In this document: positions 42,701-47,014 of the stretch, in pieces
Layout: each line of letters opens with the position of its first letter
Numbering within the stretch: position 1 is the stretch's first letter
Origin: Candidatus Baltobacteraceae bacterium
Lineage (GTDB): Bacteria; Vulcanimicrobiota; Vulcanimicrobiia; Vulcanimicrobiales; Vulcanimicrobiaceae
Reading direction: 5' to 3'
DNA length: 64,000 nucleotides
Assembly (NCBI GenBank): GCA_036489885.1
Contig: DASXEW010000001.1
Coordinates: 496,001 to 560,000 of the forward strand
Translations under genes and position numbers: made by a program
The notes under the pieces: model-generated
What the model was told of the DNA's origin: nothing
Seen by the model: the letters and a program-made list of their open reading frames with translations, nothing else
Database searches by the model: none

Positions 42701-45277
42701 GGTAACGGCGGCGACATTACCCTGACGAATTCGGGTGCGGTCGCGACGATCGGCACGAACTCAAACGCGATCGATCTGCAGTCGATCGGCGGCGGCGGCG
42801 GAGCCTACGTCGGAACGGGCGTATCCGCAGTAGTGCTGGGCGGAAACGGTGCATCCGGAAACGGCGGCGACATCAGCCTAACGAACGCCGGAACGATCAC
42901 GACAACCGGCGACGGCGCCTTTGGCGTGCTGGCACAATCGGTCGGCGGCGGCGGCGGTCAAGCCACGAATACAACCGGAACGATCTCGTTGCAAGGCGGC
43001 AACGCGGGTAACGGCGGCAACCTTACGATTGCCAATACCGGCGACATCGTCACGACCGGCAACAATGCCGACGCGCTCGTCGTGCAATCAATCGGCGGCG
43101 GCGGTGGCCTGGTCAATAACAATTACATCGGCAGCGCCGGCGGCAACGGTTCGTCGGGAAACATCAACGTGACGGAGAACGGCACGATCTCGACGACTGG
43201 CTCCGGGTCGAGTGGCATCGTCGCGCAAAGCGCGGCCGGAACCGGAACGTCGGGCAACGTCAACATCAATATCAACGGCTCGGTCTACGTCGCATCCGCG
43301 TCCGCAAACGCGGTCGTTGCGCAGAGCACCGGAGCTGCAGGCGAAGGCAGCAGCACGATCACGCTCTCGCAGAACGGCGTCATCGTTGGCGGGGGCGACA
43401 ACGGCTCGGCTCCCGGCGCGACCATGACGTCCTCGAACACGCGCACGCTCGATACGATCGTCGGCTCCAACGCCTCGCGCACACCGGCCGACCTGCCGGC
43501 GGGCGACGCGACGGGCGCGGCCGTTCTGTTCATCGGCGGATCCGACAACACGCTCAACAACAACGGCGTGATCACCTCGCTCTCCGGGATCAACGGCTAT
43601 GCCGTCGTTGCGCAGAACGCCGGCGTTACGACCGTCAACAACAACAATGTTATGGTCGGATCGATCGACCTCGACGGCTTCGGTAACGTCAACAATGCGC
43701 CGGGCGCGGTCATGATTCTCGGGCCGACCGCGAACCTCGGCGCGCCGGGTACGCTAACGAATTCCGGTATCCTCACGATCGGCGGCGTCGGCACCGTTCA
43801 AACGACGAATCTCACCGGCAACTTCGTGCAGACCGCGGGAGCCGTGATGCCGGTCGACGTCGACTTCGGCAACTACACGTACGACAAACTGAACGTCAGC
43901 GGCAATGTGACGATGGCCGGCACGATCAACCTCTCGCTGCTCAACACCAACATGGTGAAGCAGGGGACGTTCAACTTCAACATCGTGAACGCAGGCGGAA
44001 CGAATAACTCATCTGCCGTCCAGCTCGTCGCGCCGGTGTCGTTCATCTCGCAATATCAGTTGCTGCCCGGCCCGAGCGGCGCGCTCGTGCTGCAAAACGT
44101 CGTCAACTTCTCGCCGCCGACGCTGTCGGGCGATACGGGCGCATTCGGCCAGTACATCGCCTCGATTCAGGCCAATGGTTCATCCTCGGCGCTGAGCGGC
44201 ATGCTGACGACGATCTTCAACTCTCCCAACGAATCGTCGCTGAACTCGCTTTACCGCGAGCTGACGCCGGCGAGCTACACACCGATGGAGGCTGCGACGT
44301 TGCTCAACGGTCTCGCCTTCGCCCGGCAGCTCATCAGCTGCAAGACGCCGGGCGCGGATTTCGGTGAGGTAAAAGACGGCGATTGCTCGTGGGGCGGCAT
44401 CAACTCGACGAATCTCTCGCAAGTCGAGTCGCCGATATCGGTGCAATTCCAAGAGCAGACGCAGGGCATCTCGTTTGGATTCCAGAGCCCGGTTGCCGAC
44501 GGACGCACTTCAGTCGGTGCGGGTCTCTCATATGCGGGCGACAATCTGTACTCGGGCAATTCGTCGATGTGGGGCTCGCGCTTCATGTTCGGCCTGACCG
44601 CAAAACGCGAGACGTCAAACGACTTCATGTTCTCGGCCGACATCGCAGCAGGTTCTGCCACGTATCAAACGCACCGCTATATCGCTTTCCCGAGCGCGTC
44701 CGTGCAAACGTCGTCGGGTGCAACGGGCTTCGGCGGCTTCTCAACTCCGAACGTTTCGACGCAAGGCGCCAACAACGTATCGATGCTCACCGGCGGCATC
44801 CGGCTGGACAAGACGCTCGACCTCAACCGCTTCTCACTCAAGCCATACATCGGGCTGAACGAGACGTCGGTCTACGTTGGGACGAACACGGAGACCGGCG
44901 CCGGACCCCTCGACTTGGTCGGAAATGCCAGGCAGGATATGTATTTTACGATCAATCCGGGCATGGAGATCGGTGGAAACTTAACCTGGCGTGACGCGAA
45001 AATCCGCCCGAACTTGGATATCTCTGCGAACGAATTCATCGGCCGCAATCAAGCCGGATTCACCGCCGGACTCGCCGGTGCGGATCCGAATTTGAGCCTG
45101 CCGTTCACGAGTCAGATCGATCGCACGCTCATCAACGTGGCGCCGTCACTCGACATCGAAGGGAAGAAGGGGCTTGGCCTCCGTCTCTCCGCGGACATGT
45201 TGATCGGCAGCCGTACGCACGGCGGCACGTTGCAGTTCAGTCTGACACAGAAGGTCGGCAACGCGCCAGCGCACTAG
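21707..45277 (+). CDS. Giant modular autotransporter adhesin (7,856 residues)
   Basis: A type Va secretion autotransporter of exceptional size. A signal peptide (residues 1 to about 29, ending in THARA) precedes a short Gly-rich lead-in. From about 22.2 to 43.3 kb the passenger is about 115 modules centred on GILAQSIGGGGGNGGF, each about 62 residues and likely forming beta-helix or beta-roll coils. A more ordinary segment follows (43.4-44.3 kb) with TLTNSGILTIGG, NLTGNFVQ and YRELTPASYTPMEAATLLNG, typical of the region before the barrel. Residues from about 7,558 form the C-terminal beta-barrel, with alternating strands such as SVGAGLSYAGDN. The last strand LQFSLTQKV is followed by GNAPAH instead of ending in an aromatic residue. 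No protease motif was noticed. ATG 21707 overlaps the upstream TGA; GTG 21704 is in frame. Similar modules occur in giant autotransporters of alphaproteobacteria (from memory). Confidence 0.93.
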   Translation: MLSRFVRLVSACALALPLYMSLAATHARAATCTLTPSGGSYIVNCSSSSTTPTVPGPQTNGSQNDISNGGGGSNGRDGALFVSPDSGGGGGNGGTLTASFPTISGVIFPSSGNGINFQTNGGNGGSGGDWYGGGGGAGGGGGGNGGSIGSSISSPLFTPSGLSVVTANDGAYGVFAQSAGGVGGSGGDGDGFTGGGGNGGPGGAGGTVYLDVQSNIFTFGNNAFGILAESIGGGGGNGGGGFSLFYGSGGSGNQAQAGSDVALTLGSGGSVFTAGTSSYGILAQSVGGFGGAGGSLDGIVSFGGDGSNGGSGGNVTVTTQSGTSIATQGDYAYGLVAQSIGGGGGSGGSSGAIYDQGGSGSAGGAGSNVTVTNNGSISTLGQVAKGILAQSIGGHGGDGGSATGLASLGGNGSSTSGAGNVSVTNSGSITTHTYTGVASNGLFGAQAIFAQSVGGGGGNGGTSGGWLESIGGTGGAGGDGGTVNVTNSGNLTTYASDSAGIFAQSVGGGGGNGGGSLAAGFGSTLAIGGSGGSGGQGQTVTVNLDGGNINTGYGGEADRSNGVVAQSVGGGGGNGGYAISVSVGSIAAAFALGGSGGSGGAGGNVIITSNGTLGSITTDGYQSNGILAQSVGGGGGNGGMAVAASVGLVSGAFGVGGGGGSGGGAGVVNVTSDNNITTYGSDSIGIVAQSIGGGGGNGGESIAASASLAGVSAAVGGSGGSGGNASYVNVGSTGNIHTYGTDSTGILAQSVGGGGGNGGYAVGATLAGIAGAAFGVGGSGGSGGSSSVVTVSNYGNITTGGSGATGIIAQSIGGGGGNGGFSVAGALSLAGNASLAVGGNGSNAGSAGAVSVSNSNDTISTTGDNSNGIFAQSLGGSGGNGGFSIAGGISGGATLTGSVGGSGGTGGDANTVTVYSGNSSLSMATINTQGSNSSGIVAQSVGGGGGNGGFAISGALSGGAALAGGVGGDGGAGSTASSVTIVSYTNIQTGLAGNCVGNQCGSDNSNGILAQSIGGGGGNGGFSVAGSGGVDFAGGVGIGGGSGSGGTASSVYVANTGNITTYGNNSNGILAQSIGGGGGNGGFSIAGSLSAGAAAGVSIGGSGGSGGQANYVSVSSNGNIATTGNDSIGIEAQSIGGGGGNGGFSVAAGLGGSVGAGISLGGSGAGGATAGSVTVSSSGSTINTDGNGSIGILAQSIGGGGGNGGFSIGAGGGGDAGIGGSLGGSGGGGSNASFVNVTNGNSITTYGNSAGGIIAQSIGGGGGNGGFSIAGAGGDLAAAVSIGGGGGNGGTASTVSVTNTGSITTYGVASNGITAQSIGGGGGNGGWSVGGTLSASGAAQFSMGGSGGSGADANNVTVSSIGNVATHDDSAVGIFAQSVGGSGGNGGFSIAGGISGGSSAAVSLGGSGSGGADAGSVQVTSVGSISTGGNNADGILAQSLGGGGGNGGWSVAGTISNGGAASVSLGGTGGAGGSASSAELSSNGNVSTSGSNSAGLVAQSLGGGGGNGGFSIAGDLTNGATASVSIGGKGGAGSDAGIVFLSSGTSTNLVTITTQDAQSDGILAQSIGGGGGNGGFSIAGSLSNGTSATVSIGGKGGSGGTASSVTVSSNSSVMTGGDQSSGIVAQSIGGGGGNGGFSVAGDLANGTAIGVSLGGNGGSGGTASAVTVTSGLGSTPVSIITGIDGGDFADGILAQSIGGGGGNGGMSVAGTIANGTSFGDAVGSTGGTGNTSSDVTVTSNSTILTFGDSSTGIAAQSIGGGGGNGGMHVKGSINAKNGSASASVGFGGGGSGGNSGTVTVSSTSGITTQGDTSDGILAQSIGGGGGYGGIGITGQIESALGVSFGSSDSGGGSNDVSVTNSASIATGNVTNSTGNFSNAIVAQSIGGGGGEGGFDISGGISASGGGISGLKTAFGAAGGTGGNSGDVTVVNSDGSTAISLSTIGSNATGILAQSIGGGGGNGGFAVAGNLTSGWSLGLAMGGSGGTGGDAGSVSVTSSSTITTQGDLSNAIAAQSIGGGGGNGGFAISASGSAGTAANFAFGGSGGTGGYAGAVNVLNTSTGTIVTHGDQSSGILAQSIGGGGGNGGFTVAATLTEASAVTAGFGGSGGSGGYSGTVYVTNGADITTHGDSSGGIIAQSLGGGGGNGGFNVSGGISGSYAMTLGFGGTGGDGNTAGDVNVTSGSATSAVQIETFGAQSAGIVAQSVGGGGGNGGWNIAGSLSSGPSFTLGYGGGATAASFGVPCGGVIQCETGGAAGNVAVTSNSNIFTWGDQSAGIIAQSLGGGGGNGGFSITADLSTSNAFGLNFGGDGGTGNTGGTVLVTSGTSTSAVTIQTVGTNSDGILAQSIGGGGGNGGFGVVGTATTSSSFTTGLNLGSAGGSGATASTVTVASNSAILTTGDNSSGIVAQSIGGGGGNAAFTASASVASTGVAGRMDFGSGGSGGDAGSVNVSSLDTIVTTGQNSNGILAESIGGGGGFGGMSLLGSLVDTATNAIGLGLGNGCASGASCGGNATDVTLTNYGSIQTSGNNSNALIAQSIGGGGGDGGFAISVGLATQSGIGSSITDALGSSGGDGGNAGNVIVANSAAMLITSGSQSSALVAQSIGGGGGNGGFAISGNVSPGWGLNVALGGGGGSGGTAGNVTVTSSSQIMTTGDLSDGVMAQSIGGGGGNCGFAVAATGSTGLTATTAIGGSGGSGNSSGVVRVTNSGIIVTGSDVGGVVTGTGSTGILAQSIGGGGGNSGWAVAGTLDLGNDASIAYGNSAGSGGNSENVHVTNTASIQTYGDSAGGIVAQSIGGGGGNGGFAVTGGISGGKQLGFAEGGAGGNGSYSGNVYVHSGTAADAVTILTAGDFSNGILAQSIGGGGGNGGFDVSGTVSAGSSFTLGYGSTGGDGGHAGSVYVNSVSNIQTFGDSSTGIVAQSIGGGGGNGGFSVAGSIAGANSLTIGMGGSGGNANVAGAVTVDSGASTNVVDIFTSGTNSGGILAQSIGGGGGNGGFAAGGAISSSKALAFGEGGSGGTGDDASTVTVTSYTDIDTSGDNSVGLMAQSIGGGGGAGGFGASGKINSTGAKGSYTFGSGGMAGDGKAVTVNSYDTIITSGDNSGGILAQSIGGGGGYGGLKLADTLAASLGQDYGASAGSGGNGDVVNVTNTGSIQTSGNNSVAITAQSIGGGGGDGALDISGGLATGGATSGLSHSLGTSGGVGGNAGNVTVANSAVEIYTSGAESGGILAQSIGGGGGNGGDAINGNIAPGWALGIGLGGSGGSGGYSGTVGVTNSSVIITNGDLSDAIAAQSIGGGGGNGGFAISAVGSTGMSANVAIGGNGGNGNNGNAVTVVNTGQIATAGSQSDGILAQSIGGGGGNSGWAIAGTLGQGNDASVAYGAKGGAGGTGFTVDVSTTASIETLGDSSDGIAAQSIGGGGGNGGFAVAGNISGGYSLGLAFGGAGGSGSGSNNVGVIAGSAGDAISILTSGDFSNGILAQSLGGGGGNGGFSVAGDISSSSALTLGYGGAGGDGGTAGTVTVNSVSDIQTFGNSANGIIAQSIGGGGGNGGFSVAGALSGGNALTIGLGGAGGNGNTAQTVTVGSGASGSVVDIFTNGENSAGILAQSIGGGGGNGGFAVGASGSSSMAMAFGEGGSGGTGNTANTVTVTSYSDIVTAGDNSIGIAAQSIGGGGGSGGFSASGKITNTGAKASYTFGSGGSAGDGGAVYVTSYDSIATAGDNSDGILAQSIGGGGGFGGLSVAGTLATDLGMNYGASSGGGDANIVSVTNSGAIQTSGQNSAAIVAQSIGGGGGNGAMDISVSAASGGATAGLSHSFGTSGGTGGNANNVTVDNTAAALLTQDVQSDGILAQSIGGGGGNGGYAINGSVAASWGLGMALGGAGGSGGYSGTVDVTSSSAIVTNGDISDGIAAQSIGGGGGNGGYAVSAIMTTGTSANIAIGGTGGSGNNGNAVTVEDTGQIGTAGEASNGILAQSIGGGGGNSGWAIASTLSQGNDASFAWGTSGGSGGSASTVTVTTTANIQTEGDSSNAIAAQSIGGGGGNGGFSIAGGISGGTAVGLSFGGAGGTGSNSDTVTVNAGGAGNTIQILTSGDFANGILAQSLGGGGGNGGFHIAGDVSSGTSLGLGYGGAGGGGGYAGAVTVASVTDVQTQGNSSDGIIAQSIGGGGGNGGFSVAASLAGTNSLDVAMGGAGGDGNYASRVTVDSGALGNDVQIYTNGENSGAILAQSIGGGGGNGGLAVGGTASANKALAFGEGGGGGTGADAGMVTISSYTQISTLGDNSVGITAQSIGGGGGSGGVSASGKITSTGVKSTYTFGSGGAAGAGADVVAASFDNIITTGENSGGILAQSIGGGGGYGGLSVTGTLEAALGMNYGAAAGGGDAGTVIVNNTGSIQTGGDNSAAITAQSIGGGGGNGAFDVSAGLSFSGGVTGALSHSFGTSGGTGGNGVDVTVYNNSAQIYTSGSQSDGILAQSIGGGGGNGGFAVAANITPGWSLGASMGGAGGSGGTSGNVYVSSSSTITTNGDVSDGIAAQSIGGGGGNGGFAISAVGSVGFAANAAFGGTGGSGNNADTVTVINNNAIQTNGTASNGILAQSIGGGGGNSGWAVAATLTQGNDTSFSYGTTGGAGGTASTVNVTTNANIQTQGDSSNGIAAQSIGGGGGNGGFATTDGVTGGFNLGLSMGGAGGTGSGSGSVGVNAGSSANAIQILTNGDFSNGILAQSIGGGGGNGGFDIVGGIASGSTLSVAHGGAGGDAGTAGSVTVASFTNIQTQGNDSNGIIAQSIGGGGGNGGFSVAGSITGSNSLSVGLGGAGGNGNTASTVTVSSGALGSVVDIFTNGESSDGILAQSIGGGGGNGGLSVGGSLSAGKALAMGEGGSGGTGNDAGAVGVTSYTNIVTVADNSVGIAAQSIGGGGGSGGVSTSGKITSTGAKASVTYGSGGSAGAGEAVTVGNDAMIVTSGNNSEGVMAQSIGGGGGYGGLSVIGTLATTLGMDYGASAGGGDGGTVTVGNSADIQTSGENSHALLAQSIGGGGGTGAFDVSAGLGTGGLSGLSHSFGTSGGTGGNGSDVTLTNTSSELYTTGSQSDGILAQSIGGGGGNGGFAVNGNIASGWSLGLTMGGAGGSGGTSGIVNVTSSSVVYTGGDLSDGIAAQSIGGGGGNGGFAVSATGSAGLSANVGIGGTGGSGNDAGAVAVNNTGLVVTNGNASNGILAQSIGGGGGNSGWVVAATIDQGNDTSIAYGTTGGSGGTASTVNVTSTANIQTQGDSSNGIAAQSIGGGGGNGGFVANAGISGGKQLGLGLGGAGGSGSGSNDVGVIAGSAGSAVQILTSGDFANGILAQSIGGGGGNGGFDVFGGAATGGSFNLAAGGGGGDSGTAGTVTVNSVSNIQTIGVSSAGIVAQSIGGGGGNGGFSVAGTITGANTMTAALGGAGGSGNTASTVTVNSGASTNMVGIVTSGDAADGILAQSIGGGGGNGGFAVGGDVSAATKAMAFGEGGAGGSGNNGGAVNVTSFTQIATTGDNSVAISAQSIGGGGGNGGFSASGRISSTGAKASYTYGSGGSAGDGEAVSVSTADTIVTSGENGDAVLAQSIGGGGGFGGFSVMGTLESDLGMNYGATAGSGGNGGTVAISNGGSIQTTGDNATALTAQSIGGGGGDGAFDVTAGLNLGGSPTSALSHTFGTTGGTGGNANDVTVGNTAAQLLTSGEQSDAILAQSIGGGGGNGGFAIGGTIQSGWSLGVTLGGSGGTGGSSGNVGVTNSSVIVTTGDISDAIAAQSIGGGGGNGGFAVSATGSVGTTANIAIGGAGGAANNAGTVTVDNTGLIGTSGNSSNGILAQSIGGGGGNSGWVVAATLGQGNDASLAYGTSGGSGGTASTVGVTTTASIQTAGDSSNGILAQSIGGGGGNGGFSVTGGITGGKALGLAFGGAGGTGSGSDAVTVNSGATANAISILTNGDFANGILAQSVGGGGGNGGFDVAGTVSAGSSFSIAHGGGGGDGGTAGAVDVESYTNLQTYGNSSSGIVAQSIGGGGGNGGVSIGQDLSGLNAFSLAIGGAGGTGNTAAGVTVTSGDASTLVDVFTVGNNADGILAQSIGGGGGNGGASIAGVISAGSAFSFGQTLGSGGGSGSTGSDVAVTSNSVVWTQGENSSGIVAQSIGGGGGNAAFTATGKVTQTGIGGSFKYGSGGSGGDAGTVNVASNNTIVTAGDNSNGILAQSIGGGGGYGGESLANTLLTAAASEVDVNYGSSCASGASCGGNANDVNLTSSGSVQTSGANSSALLAQSIGGGGGDGGFAIAGGISANWNMKTALGRSGGDGGNSGSVNVQNTAAELITSGSEADGVLAQSIGGGGGAGGFAVSGSITGGWGLNLALGGSGGSGGSSDTVTVNSSSQIFTNGDLSDGISAQSIGGGGGSGGFAIAAQGSLGIAGNIGIGGGGGSGNAGNDVSVTNTGVIVTSGTASNGILAQSIGGGGGDAGFVVAAALSQTNAATLGFGASGAGGSDAGTVTVANDATIGTSGSNAQGIEAQSIGGGGGNGALTVANGMSGAGAIGLSFGSSAGAGGNGQAVSVNNGMNVAGISIQTTGLEANDILAQSIGGGGGNGGVAIAANESSGAGLGLAVGGNGGAGGDAGLVQVNNNALLATTGNFSNAIMAQSVGGGGGNGAFDVTGGGSTMFAATVGIGGSGGIAGDADEVDVVNNNQITTSGQGASGIIAQSIGGGGGSGGFVVAGTLAQSGSFAVAVGGSGGGGGNGGAVNVTAGGTIGTYGANADAVIAQSIGGGGGDGGFMISNSIAGANSVALTMGANGGTGGNSGDVSVTTNSGASPSVIVTAGYESAGVLAQSIGGGGGNTGFSVAGGIGADGGASMNLGAQGGAGGSAGAVSVNNAGIISTTGELANAISAQSIGGGGGNLGTSASALAPGVTIGAVLGGSGGVAGDGNAITLNNSGAIFTTGDLSNGIFAQSIGGGGGYIGSQLQGITGSNVQLGATTGTGGNGGDITLTNSGAVATIGTNSNAIDLQSIGGGGGAYVGTGVSAVVLGGNGASGNGGDISLTNAGTITTTGDGAFGVLAQSVGGGGGQATNTTGTISLQGGNAGNGGNLTIANTGDIVTTGNNADALVVQSIGGGGGLVNNNYIGSAGGNGSSGNINVTENGTISTTGSGSSGIVAQSAAGTGTSGNVNININGSVYVASASANAVVAQSTGAAGEGSSTITLSQNGVIVGGGDNGSAPGATMTSSNTRTLDTIVGSNASRTPADLPAGDATGAAVLFIGGSDNTLNNNGVITSLSGINGYAVVAQNAGVTTVNNNNVMVGSIDLDGFGNVNNAPGAVMILGPTANLGAPGTLTNSGILTIGGVGTVQTTNLTGNFVQTAGAVMPVDVDFGNYTYDKLNVSGNVTMAGTINLSLLNTNMVKQGTFNFNIVNAGGTNNSSAVQLVAPVSFISQYQLLPGPSGALVLQNVVNFSPPTLSGDTGAFGQYIASIQANGSSSALSGMLTTIFNSPNESSLNSLYRELTPASYTPMEAATLLNGLAFARQLISCKTPGADFGEVKDGDCSWGGINSTNLSQVESPISVQFQEQTQGISFGFQSPVADGRTSVGAGLSYAGDNLYSGNSSMWGSRFMFGLTAKRETSNDFMFSADIAAGSATYQTHRYIAFPSASVQTSSGATGFGGFSTPNVSTQGANNVSMLTGGIRLDKTLDLNRFSLKPYIGLNETSVYVGTNTETGAGPLDLVGNARQDMYFTINPGMEIGGNLTWRDAKIRPNLDISANEFIGRNQAGFTAGLAGADPNLSLPFTSQIDRTLINVAPSLDIEGKKGLGLRLSADMLIGSRTHGGTLQFSLTQKVGNAPAH
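22226..43330 (+). repeat. Array of about 115 AQS-IGG-GGG modules
   Basis: Counting AQS/AES-type cores by eye gives about 115 in-frame modules. The typical layout is an Ile-x-Thr-x-Gly strand, (D/N)xSxGI(L/V/A)AQS, the Gly-rich turn GGGGGNGG, a short FxVAG strand, a variable GxG strand and GGxGGxG before the next V-strand. DNA copies of the core are nearly identical over 20 to 35 bases. The first five modules and the last five are the most divergent. Confidence 0.93.
27340..40549 (+). repeat. Seven ten-module higher-order super-repeats
   Basis: Modules 29-98 repeat with a period of ten modules. A marker variant whose DNA encodes NYGA or its equivalent lies at 27236, 29201, 31106, 32972, 34835, 36701, 38564 and 40451. 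The intervals are 1965, 1905, 1866, 1863, 1866, 1863 and 1887 bases. Other markers keep the same phase, for example the GQGNDAS-type variant near 29.95, 31.82, 33.69, 35.55, 37.41 and 39.29 kb. Confidence 0.88.
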
Positions 45278-45283
45278 GCGCGT

Positions 45284-45790
45284 CTACTTCAGCTTGTCGT
45301 AGACTTCGGGGAAACCGGTCAACGCGATCGACGCATTGATGTCGTGCGGCGTCAAGGTCTGATCGAGAATCGTGTACGTCACTTTCATCTCGACTTTGCC
45401 TGCGCGCATCGCCGTCAGCACGGCGTCCTGCACGGTTGCGGTCGCGAAGCATCCTTGCTGCGAGCATGTCAGATACGGATAGTTCTGCGTTACGCCGTTG
45501 CCCAAGTTGACGCTGATCGGCGTGCCCACCGCCGCGCCGAGCGGGACCTGCATCGTCAGCTGGATCTTTCCATTGGCAACCGGGACCATCGTCATCGAGA
45601 TGATCAGACCTCCGGTCGGCAACTGGGTAATCTGATTGCTGAGGTGGCACGCGAGCTTCGTCTGCGCATCGCATTCGAGGCGCCATCCGGTAATATTGAT
45701 GCGCGCTTGCGAGGCGGGCGCAGCTTGCTGCGCGATCGCCGGTTGTGCGACGAGAAGAAGCAGGCAGGCGAGAAGAGAGATTCGTTTCAT
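45284..45790 (-). CDS. Invasion-associated locus B (IalB) family periplasmic protein
   Basis: A 168-residue exported protein of the IalB family. A clear signal peptide (MKRISLLACLLLLVAQPAIA) ends near residue 20-22. The mature part has family features: a WRLECD start, a paired Cys (CDAQTKLAC), ISMTMVPVANGKIQLTMQVPLG, a second Cys pair (TCSQQGC) and a C-terminal SIALTGFPEVYDKL, which fits the pattern FxxAY/FxxVY of the family. IalB was named from Bartonella, where it aids erythrocyte entry, but most members are in free-living bacteria and have no known role. It ends six bases from the autotransporter stop (convergent). Its ATG is 17 bases from that of the divergent racemase-like gene. Confidence 0.88.
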   Translation of the reverse strand: MKRISLLACLLLLVAQPAIAQQAAPASQARINITGWRLECDAQTKLACHLSNQITQLPTGGLIISMTMVPVANGKIQLTMQVPLGAAVGTPISVNLGNGVTQNYPYLTCSQQGCFATATVQDAVLTAMRAGKVEMKVTYTILDQTLTPHDINASIALTGFPEVYDKLK

Positions 45791-45807
45791 TCCGAAGAGA
45801 TTCGCTC

Positions 45808-46470
45808 ATGAAAACCGTCGGCCTCGTCCACGCGGTCCTGCCCGCGCTCGCGCCGATGCGCGACGTGCTGGCGCAGCGTCTTCCGGATGTACGCCTCATC
45901 AATGTGCTCGATGAAGGTCTGCTTTCGGAGGCAGAGCGCTTGGGCGGTCTCGTTCCCGAGACGCTGGATCGCATGGAAATCGTAATCGGCCTGCTGCAAA
46001 AAGCTAACGTCGATGCGGTGTTATTGACGTGCACGGCATATTCGACGGCCGTTCCTGAGATGCGCAGACGCTTCGGTTCGCTGCCGATCATGGCCGTGGA
46101 TCAAACGATGGTCGACAAAGCGATCGTGCTCGGACGACGCATCGGCGTGCTCGCGACCGTTCAGGCCGGACTCGATCAGCAAGTCGTTCTGCTCAACGAG
46201 GCGGCCGCTCGCACGGGGACGGTGATCGAGATCGTTCCAAGCTTTCACGCAGCCGCCATGGAGGCGTTGCGTCGCGGCGATCGCGACACGCACGATCGCA
46301 TACTCTTGGATGCGTTGCCTTCGCTGCTCGAGCGCGTCGACGTCGCGCTTCTCGCGCAAGTCAGCATGTCGCCGCTGACGGCAAAGCTGCCGGCGAACCT
46401 TCAGAAGCCGGTTCTCAGCAGTCCCGCGCTTGCCGCAGAACGTCTCATCGAAATCTTAGCCGCCGCATAA
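45808..46470 (+). CDS. Asp/Glu/hydantoin racemase-family protein
   Basis: A 220-residue protein of the Asp/Glu/hydantoin racemase superfamily. The first active-site Cys is present (C75 in LLTCTAYST). The second-half position, where racemases carry another Cys, reads LAQVSMSPLT and has none, so a two-base racemase mechanism is unlikely. Maleate isomerase-like or decarboxylase-like members also use a single Cys. The start is the ATG at 45808, preceded by a GAAGAG ribosome binding site; the longer frame upstream overlaps the divergent IalB gene. The substrate is unknown. Confidence 0.78.
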   Translation: MKTVGLVHAVLPALAPMRDVLAQRLPDVRLINVLDEGLLSEAERLGGLVPETLDRMEIVIGLLQKANVDAVLLTCTAYSTAVPEMRRRFGSLPIMAVDQTMVDKAIVLGRRIGVLATVQAGLDQQVVLLNEAAARTGTVIEIVPSFHAAAMEALRRGDRDTHDRILLDALPSLLERVDVALLAQVSMSPLTAKLPANLQKPVLSSPALAAERLIEILAAA

Positions 46471-46507
46471 CAGGCCGAATCCGCGCAATAGGCGAAAAAA
46501 ACAGTCC

Positions 46508-47014
46508 GTGCGATTCTTGCGCGGCCTCGCTCTCATCACGGTGTTCGTTCTTGCTATTGCTGCGGGTTGGTATTACTTCAATCACCGCGGCGGCCCGAGC
46601 GTCAAGAGCGGTACGGTAACCGTGTACTACACTAAGTACGACGGTACGACTGAAGTGCCGTACAGTGTGACGCTCGGCACGGCGCACGACACGCAAAGCA
46701 TCGCGTTTTACGCTGCGACGCAAGCGGTCGCCGGACCGCCCTCAGGCGTCGAAGCCATACGCTTTCCGTCGGGAACGCATTTGCTTTCCTTAGATTTGCA
46801 CGCAGACAGTGCGATCGTCGATCTTTCCGGCGACGTGAACAAGTACGGCGGCGGAAGTTTCGATGAATCCGGCATGTTCAAATCGCTCGTATGGACGCTG
46901 ACGGCGATTCGCGGAATCGATGCGGTTTCAATTCGCATCGACGGTTCGCGCGTCGCAACTCTTCCCGGAGGTCACTTGGAGCTCGATGAGCCGCTTGCGC
47001 GTTCGAGCTGGTAA
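46508..47014 (+). CDS. Membrane-anchored GerMN-domain protein
   Basis: A 168-residue protein with a GTG start, one N-terminal membrane helix (about residues 6-22) and a GerMN ('sporulation and spore germination') domain: VTVYYTKYDGTTEVPYSVTLG, an AATQAVAGPPSG loop, IRFPSGTHLLSLDL, AIVDLS and VWTLTAIRGIDAVSIRIDG. GerMN domains occur in spore formers and also in cell-wall proteins of many non-sporulating bacteria. Its last 29 bases overlap the start of the amidase gene, so the two are co-translated and likely act together at the envelope. I see no evidence for sporulation. Confidence 0.82.
   Translation: MRFLRGLALITVFVLAIAAGWYYFNHRGGPSVKSGTVTVYYTKYDGTTEVPYSVTLGTAHDTQSIAFYAATQAVAGPPSGVEAIRFPSGTHLLSLDLHADSAIVDLSGDVNKYGGGSFDESGMFKSLVWTLTAIRGIDAVSIRIDGSRVATLPGGHLELDEPLARSSW

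Noticed and set aside
22226..43330. A CRISPR-like or satellite array because of the regularly spaced near-identical DNA cores
   Set aside because: Spacing is about 186 bases, the sequence between cores is in frame and repeats itself, and all units encode protein modules.
22057..43800. Many long minus-strand frames across the autotransporter, such as 40754-42652, with PPLPPPPPIDCA-type repeats
   Set aside because: They are the antisense of the glycine-codon repeats; the plus frame is uninterrupted for 23.6 kb with signal peptide and barrel.
46508..47014. GerMN gene as evidence of spore formation
   Set aside because: No other sporulation gene is in the window, and GerMN domains also occur in non-sporulating bacteria.
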